Below are positions 57,490 to 64,000 of a stretch of DNA of 64,000 nucleotides, one piece after another (positions within the stretch are counted from its first letter, which is position 1; the number at the start of each line of letters is the position of its first letter). Made by a program: the position numbers and the translations under genes. The DNA is from Pleurodeles waltl. Taxonomy: Eukaryota > Chordata > Amphibia > Caudata > Salamandridae. The DNA is taken from NCBI RefSeq assembly GCF_031143425.1, contig NC_090445.1, positions 823,582,817 to 823,646,816 of the forward strand, in the 5' to 3' direction. The notes beneath the pieces are model-generated. The model saw only the letters and a program-made list of their open reading frames with translations. It had not been told where the DNA came from and searched no databases.

Positions 57490-58345
57490 TCCAAGCCGCT
57501 GGCAGAAACTACTTTGAGAACACAGTGGTCAGCAGTCGGAGCTTTCAGAGATCCTCTGGGAAGGTTTGGTAAAGATGAGAATCTTGTAGTGACATTGCTG
57601 AAGAGTTTCTTCTTCAAGACCAGTTTCCAGACCCATTCCTCCTTCGGGCCTTCTTTTAGTGCTAAGGGCCCTTCTGGAGTTAACCTTTTTGAATCTTAAC
57701 CTTTGCCTTCTGTTTTAAAATATCTCAATTAAGGTACTATTTCTGGTAGCTATAATATCTGCCAGAAACATTGAAGAGTTATAGAGCTTTGTTATGTACG
57801 TCGCCATTTCTTATGTTTAATGATGGGCATATTGTTGAAACCTTATCCTGCTTTCTTTATAGAAACAGAATCTAGAATGCATAGGGAGCAAGAGATTGTG
57901 TTACAGATATTCTTCCTGGAACCAGGTTCTAAGGAGGATGAACTTTTTATCATTTGTTAGATGTTCAGTGAGATGCTCATTCCTTTCTCTAAAGGTGTGA
58001 AGTTACAGGAGGTCTGAGCACTTGTTTGTAAACGTTGTTAGTGTGAGGAAAGAAGGGATCTATATTACTTTGCCTATGGATATGTGCTACTATTTCAGTG
58101 ACTTACACTTTATCTGATATTTGCATACCAGAAGGTGTACAGGGCAGATCCACTGAAGGAGTTGCAGCATCCTGGGCAGAAGTTATCGAGTTCCTTTATC
58201 GGAGATTTTTTAGTACCGTCTTCGGTTCACATTTTTGTCATGTATTACATATTTGAACAAATTGGTTTGGAAGGACATTCCTTTGGTGAAAGGGTTTCGA
58301 CTGCGGTGTTGTCCACTTTATTCTGTATTTTTTTTCTTCTTTTTT
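57490..58345 (+). pseudogene. DIRS-type tyrosine recombinase remnant
   Basis: DIRS retroelements integrate with a tyrosine recombinase in place of an integrase. In broken frames on the plus strand I read KVLFLVAIISARNIEEL (near 57733), like the conserved 'SARR.SEL' segment with the first catalytic arginine; then 'GRSTEGVAASWAE' near 58144; and SSVHIFVMYYIFE near 58217, like the 'SSVHTFVKHY' segment bearing the catalytic tyrosine. Stops and frame changes are frequent and one block between the last two motifs is displaced, so it is a dead copy. The family call is from motif order and recollection of DIRS proteins. Confidence 0.5.
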
Positions 58346-59249
58346 TGAATCCCTAATTAAACAAAATTGCAAATTTTGTGTATTCTGTTTTTCTTGGATG
58401 CTGTAGTGCTTGATTGAAAGCCAGTCTAGCTTTGGATTACTTCAAAAGTAAAGACTAGGTCTAGGGGCGATGCCCAGTTAATTACCAGTAATGTTTATTA
58501 TTGTTAGTCCTACCCTTGTTCCTTACAGTTATTAAGGTACCTACCCACCCTTCCTGAAAGCTTGCCTTCATTAGGCTTGAGATTTATAGGAAGTTACTTG
58601 GGTAAGCTAGTAGTTACAGCAGCCATAGGGTGGGTAGAGTTATGACATAAGTTACTGTTTCCTTCTCCTTTGTGAGGTGGAGCCATCTCAAAAGTAATGA
58701 CTGTGACTAGAATGTGCAGAATCAGGGGTAGTGAGGATTACCATTAAGTAACCATGGCATTAACGTTAAAGACCTGTAGCCAGTCACACACCTCTTTAAG
58801 ATGTTGTGACTGCTGTAAAGCATACAATAAAACCATTACTGGCTGGACTTCAGTGTTCATCTGTAGGTGTGTCAGACCATTGATTGCCTTGTCCATGAAT
58901 TAAACATATATTAGTCATGTATTCCATGCTTAAGAAAAGGCCTACTTTATTGAGCCCACACACTCGAGACCTACCTTTTGTGAACAGGGGAAAATTAGGA
59001 TTCCAGGGTTATTGGACTAATTCAGAGTATTGACTTGTAGGGGTTCGGGAACCGCACAGTTCTGACACAAAAGTTACCTCTACAGAATGCCCAAAGTTTT
59101 GGTAAGGCAGTGTTAAAACTCAGTTTTTCTCTCGCCCCTCCCCCCCCAATTTAATTTTCATTTCAGGTATAACGGTTACAAAAATAAAACTGAAACTATA
59201 CGTAAGTAGCATTCAATAATAATACTTTGTTTTCTTCGGCTGTTCACAT
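58346..59249. other. Non-coding sequence, partly a shared repeat
   Basis: 58560-58760 is the inverted counterpart of 52800-53010 (GGTAAGCTAGTAGTTACAG; GTGAGGTGGAGCCATCTCAA). No gene seen in the rest. Confidence 0.45.
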
Positions 59250-60229
59250 CACTTATAATCACCTTCCAGCCCCTTCATATTGGTCGGTCAGATGTATTCG
59301 TGAAAATTTGTATTTCCTATTTTTGCCTAAGCTGCAGAACCAACAAAACACTCAGAACATCCCTTTAAATTACTTCCATACATATAAACACATCCTGGTT
59401 TCAGTCTTTTCATATATACTGCGCTTACGTTGGCTTGCTATTCCCCTAAAATCTGCCATATAGCTATAAACCTTTTTGTGTTCCCGACACGTTTTGAATA
59501 GACTTCCTCATAGTTCTTGGTTCTTTTCATCTTATCTCACCAGCTCTGAAATGTAGGAATTTTTTCAGTACACCAGAGTTGCAGTATCAATGATCTAGCT
59601 ACTTCAAAAACAATCCCAAAAAAATATTGTTGATATTTAGCCAGCTAGCGTGTTTTCTCAGATACTCCAAACAGAACTAGCTGAATCCTTAAGTTAGAGT
59701 TGCGATGTATTACTTTGTTTATCTCCAACCAAAAGAGTTAATTTGGGGCAGTCTAAAAAGATATGTAGCCAGTTCACCTGCCCCTCCTTATGGCACCGAA
59801 AACATTGATCAGAAATAGCTGGAAACATTTTATGTATCATCTCAGGGGTGTAGTAAGCCATCCATCAAGAGAGCACAGACATTCTTTTATAATTAGCTGC
59901 CCTTAAAGATTTGTAGCCAACTTTCAAAATAGCTATCCAATCTTCGCTGGAAATTACACATTGTGTAGTTCTGAAAATGTTATTCCTGAATTCTGTAGTT
60001 CATTCAGAGGTGGATTGATCGTTCAATATTCTGTACTAACTTCCTGTCCCAGCTACTTTACTCTTAATTAGAGCCCTCCCTATCGGGTGCTTGTAGGTAT
60101 TTGCCATGGGTATATCAATACTAAGAAAATAGGATATCAGGAAGACGTCTAGTTGCCAAACTCTCCAGCCTTATTACGACCTCCTCCCATGTAATATATC
60201 TGCCTCTTAGAAGAAAGTCCCTCATTTCC
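59250..60229 (-). pseudogene. L1-type LINE ORF2, C-terminal part
   Basis: On the minus strand the segment just left of the TTAA reads KEMRDFLLRGRYITWEEV; further on (about 59865-59720) it reads YYTPEMIHKMFPAISDQC, then FRCHKEGQVNWLHIFLDCPK. The second block matches the cysteine-rich 'TPE...C..C...H...CP' region at the C terminus of L1 ORF2. Several stops occur between blocks. The end near 59250 is approximate. Confidence 0.75.
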
Positions 60230-60233
60230 TTAA

Positions 60234-62620
60234 CCTCATTGGTGCGGGTGTCGGCCACTGGCCAACGCCCACACTACCTCCCTGACCCCCCTCCCTGCCG
60301 ACACCAGGGAGGGGGGGGTTAGCCCCCTCGGAAAACGGAGCGTATTTTTTTTCTTAAAGGTAGGTTTACCCGTGGGGTGTGGGGGGGGGGGGAATGGAGA
60401 GGGGCTGTGATCGCACACCCTCTCCCCCCAGGGGTGTAAAAATTAATAAAAAATTAAAAAAAACTTGACAGGGTGTTGCGTGAACAGGGTGACCCTCTGT
60501 GGAGGCAATAATTATTTTTAACAGCTGTATGGTTTCCCTGGGGGCCACTATGGCACCTAGGTTCCCCTAGGAGTCTAGTTTTTAAAAATGCACAGGTTTG
60601 GTAGGTTTTCCTAGGTACCGGCTGAGCTAGAGACCAAAATCCACAGCTAGGCACTTTCCAAAAAACACCTCCGTTTTGAATGGAAAAATTTGATGTTTCC
60701 ATGTTGCGTTTTGGGACGTTTCCTGTCGCGGGCACTAGGTCTACCACCACAAGTAAGATACCATTTTTATCGGGAGACTTGGGGGAATTCTGGGTGGAAG
60801 GAAATTTGTGGCTCCTCTCAAATTCCAGAACTTTCTGTTACCGATATGGGAGGAAAAGGGTTTTTTTTGCCAATGTTTGAGGTTTGCAAAGTATTTTGGG
60901 TAACAGAACCTGGTGAGAGCCCCATAAGTCACCCCATTCTGAATTCCCCTAGGTGTCTAGTTTACAAAAATATATAGTTTTGCTAGGTTTCCCTCGGTAC
61001 CGACTGAGCTACGGGCCAAAATCCACAGCTAGACACTTTCCACAAAAACTTGTCCTTTTTCATTGGAAAAATGTGATGTGTCCACATTGTGTTTTGGGGG
61101 CATTTCCTGTTGCGGGAACTAGGCTTACCAACACAAGTGGTGTTCCATTTTTATTGGGAGACTTGGGGGAATGCTGGGTGGAAGGAAGTTTGTGGCTCCT
61201 CTCAGATTCCAGAACTCTGCAGCACTGAAATGTGAGGGAAAAGTGTTTTATTTGGCAAATTGTTAGGTTTGCAAAGAATTCTGGGTAACAAAACCTGGTG
61301 AGAGCACCCACAAGTCACCCTATCCTGGATTCCCCTGGGTGTTTAGTTTTAAAAAATGCACAGGTTTGGTAGTTTTCCCTAGATTCCGGATGTTCTAGAG
61401 GCCAAAGACAACGGCTAGGCACTTTCCAAAAAATACGTCAGATTTCAATGTAAAAAGGTGATGTCTCCATGTTGCGTTTCCTGTCGCGGGCTTTAGGCCT
61501 ACCCACACAAGTGAGATTCAGTTTTTATCTGGAGACGTGAGGGAACACAGAATAGCCCAACAAGTGATTTTGCCCCTTGTCTTTCTCTACATTTTTTCCT
61601 TCCAAATGTAAGACAGTGTGTACAAAAGACATCTATTTGAGAAATGCCCTGTTATTCACATGCTAGTATGGGGACACCAGAATTCAGAGATGTGCAAATA
61701 ACCACTGCTTCTCAACACCTTATCTTGTGACCATTTTGGAAATACAAAGGTTTCCTTGATACCTATTTTTCAGTCTTTAGATTTCACCAAATGAATTGCT
61801 TTATACCCGGCATACAATGAAAAGCCATATCAAGGGACAGCTCATTTATTGGCTCTGGGTACATACAGTTCTTGATAAATCTACAAGCCCTATATATCCC
61901 CGCAACCAGAAGAGTCCAGCAGACTCAACAGCATATTGCTTCTGAAAATTTAATATCGCAGGAAAAAGTTAGAGTAAAACATGGAGAAAAATGGCTGTTT
62001 TTTTTTTTTTTTTCAGCTCAATTTCAATATATTTTTTATTTTAGCTGTTACTTTCTGTAGGAAAACCTTGAAGGATCTACACAAATGACACCTTGCTGAA
62101 TTCAGAATTTTGTCTACTTTTCGGAAATGTTTAGCTGTCTGGGATCCAGCATTGGTTTCACACCCAGTTCTGTCGCTAACTGGAAGGAGGCTGAAAGCAC
62201 AAAAAATAATAAAAATGGGGTGTGTCCCAGTAAAATGCCAAAATTGTGTTGACAAATGTGGTTTTCTGATTCAAGTCTGCCTGTTCCTGAAAGTTGGGAA
62301 GATGGTGATTGTAGTGCTAAAAACCCTTTGTTGATGCCATTTTCAAGGGAAAAAACACCTGCTTTCTTCTGCAGCCCTTTTCCCCCATTTTTGTTGTTGT
62401 TGAAAAAAACGAAATTTTCTCTGAATTTTGGCTAATTTCTTGGTCACCTCCAGGGGAACCCACAAACTCTGGGTACCTTTGGAATCCCTAGGATGTTGGG
62501 GGGGGGGAGAAACAAAGGACACAAATTTTGCGTGGGTAGCTTATGTGGAGAAGAAGTTATGAAGCCTAAGTGCGAACTACTCCAAATAGCCAAAAAAGGG
62601 CTCGGGGAGCAGCTAAGGGG
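60234..62620 (+). mobile_element. B-family TTAA element, copy B4 (most complete)
   Basis: Flanked by TTAA on both sides (60230-60233 and 62621-62624). Left end CCTCATTGGTGCGGG and right end (inverted) CCCCTTAGCTGCTCCCC are imperfect inverted repeats. Order: G/C-rich hairpin module (60234-60540, including TGGTGTCGG / CCGACACCA-type pairing), two and a half internal ~385-bp units (60550-61500), then the segment shared with B1 to the right end. It splits the L1 remnant on either side, which proves insertion. No transposase is encoded. Confidence 0.8.
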
Positions 62621-62624
62621 TTAA

Positions 62625-63755
62625 ACCTTTTACTATACAATTGGGCTATCACCGTTTCTGGAAGTTGCAGGCCAAAGTATTTACACTCCTGCATTTGCAA
62701 GTGCCAAACACCCCTGGCTTGTGTTGAGCTGAGAGCCTCACCTTTTGGGGCTTTTTTCCTCCCTATGAAAGCTCGTATCATGGAGTCCAGTTCACGAAAA
62801 TGGGAGCTATTTATTCTTTTTGGCACATTATGGAATAACAAAAAAAGTTGAAGAATTGACATCTTAATTAAAGAGACTGTCCCTACCAGAGTCAACGGGA
62901 GAACCATCCATCTGTCCATTAGTGCTTGTGCTTTTTCAAGCATCCTAGCGTAATTTAGGTTAAATAAGTGGCCATAGTTCCTTGTGACATATATTCCCAA
63001 ATACCTAATGGGTTTGGATGAATTAGCCTGCTATTGCAAGCCAGAGGGAAGATGCCCTGTTCCTGCATTAAATACGAGAACCTCTGTTTTACTTTCATAG
63101 ATTTTTATATCCCCTTATTTGAGTAAACTCATTAATTCTATCCAGGACCCTTTGTACGTTGTCGTTCTCTGGTTTTAAATATAAAAATAATTTAGTCTTT
63201 AAAAGGCTTAATTTTTGGTATAGCTGCTGTTGGTGACACAATATCGTTTGAGCTGCGTATTATATGAGCCAAAGGTTTGATAAAGAAGGCAAACAATATA
63301 GGGGGAAAGAGGACAGCCCTGTCTAGTAGTACCTCTTTTAATCTGGATTGTACCTCTGACCTTTGAGTTGAAAACCATTCTAGCATGAGTGTTGTGATAC
63401 AGTTGCCTTATCATTGATGTAAATTGCGAGGTAAAACCGGATTTGGTCAGGGTGTATAGCAAGGCTTCCCAGTTCAAAGGCTTTCTCTGCATCTAGCATT
63501 ATCTTTACCGCAGGAATTGCATTCACCGAGAAACTCAACTGCCTGTATTAAAAAAAAACATTGTATTATATGCCATCAGTCTGCTGGCTACAAAAACCAT
63601 TTTGGTCTTTGTATATTAATTGTTGTGCAACTGGTGCGATCCTAATTGCACAGACCTTTGTTAAAATTCTGTAATCTACATAAAGCAGGCTGATTGGGTG
63701 ATATGCATCTGGTTTCAGTGGATTTTTGCCTTTTTTTTTTAAACTGACTTTTATT
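62625..63755 (-). pseudogene. L1-type LINE ORF2, reverse transcriptase part
   Basis: Minus-strand reading in order: 'KPDAYHPISLLYVDYRILTK' (about 63720-63660; RT block 1), AEKAF and NWEALLYTLTKSGFTSQF (near 63490-63420), RGTTRQGCPLSP (the RT 'GTRQGCPLSP' block), FIKPLAHII, then GIYVTRNYGHLFNLNYARML and 'DRWMVLPLTLVGTVSLIKMS' (63000-62870), which is the L1 thumb and following region. Frames shift between blocks, and the YADD catalytic box could not be found intact. Dead copy, truncated at the right by an LTR at 63756. Confidence 0.85.
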
Positions 63756-64000
63756 TGTAGGAAGTTGGCTCTGTATGCACTATTTCAAAGTGAGAAATAG
63801 CATGCACAGAGTCCAAGGGTTCCCCTTAGAGGTAAGATAGTGGCAAAAAAAGATAATTCTAATGCTCTATTTTGTGGTAGTGTGGTCGAGCAGTAGGCTT
63901 ATCAGAGGGTAGTGTTAAGCATTTGTTGTACACATACAGGCAATAAATGAGGAACACACACTCAAAGACAATTCCAGGCCATTATGTTTTTGTATAGAAA
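63756..64000 (+). mobile_element. Start of an LTR, cut by the window edge
   Basis: Sequence beginning TGTAGGAAGTTGGCTCTGTA breaks the L1 frame; TTATT precedes it. It has a TGTAGGA start like the L2 family LTR at 39903 but then differs. The TG start and the sharp junction inside L1 support an LTR insertion; its other end and any target copy lie outside. Confidence 0.55.

Overview
The window looks like a stretch of a very large, repeat-saturated vertebrate genome, most likely a salamander or newt (inference). The evidence is one vertebrate gene exon, introns and flanks made almost wholly of transposons, multi-kilobase solo LTRs, and L1, L2-type and DIRS-type retroelement remains beside piggyBac, Tc1/mariner, hAT and Harbinger-like DNA transposons. 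There are no operons, tRNA/rRNA genes or CRISPR arrays.

Host gene: the only host coding sequence I can support is the terminal coding exon of a calcium homeostasis modulator channel gene, best matching CALHM2 (49876-50292, +), with a splice acceptor before it and a 3' UTR with several polyadenylation signals after it. Earlier exons were not found, so if the gene is collinear its last coding intron is at least about 49.9 kb long and holds nearly everything upstream.

Region by region: (1) about 256-9935 is a complex piggyBac-type locus. A nearly complete transposase gene (6262-8053, -, one frameshift) lies between inverted, palindrome-studded, G/C-rich ends; the right end abuts TTAA. Inside it sit two head-to-head copies of a second TTAA family, called B here (1143-2769 and 2903-5300). 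(2) 9.9-19 kb holds hAT elements, gypsy-like LTR remains and a Harbinger-like MITE. (3) 19189-23612 is a third, nested B element carrying an L2-type LINE 3' end and AT microsatellites. (4) 24.4-31 kb has a DNA transposon, a 2.9-kb solo LTR and a minisatellite split by a hAT MITE. (5) 33.36-35.16 kb has a tRNA-derived SINE and a complete Tc1/mariner element whose transposase has one stop codon and DD37E spacing. (6) 35319-37849 and 39903-42796 are two more giant solo LTRs with perfect 5-bp target duplications. (7) 43-49.8 kb is mostly unrecognised sequence with a few repeats, leading to the CALHM2 exon. (8) 51-64 kb holds LTR composites, a hAT MITE, a DIRS-type recombinase remnant, and an L1 remnant split at a TTAA by a fourth B element and cut again at the right edge by an LTR.

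How it fits together: the piggyBac transposase and the B elements share TTAA targets and CCCCTT-type ends, so the transposase or a relative probably mobilised them (inference). The nesting order gives a relative chronology: L1 is older than B4 and than the LTR at the right edge. All family assignments come from reading the sequence and were not checked against a database.
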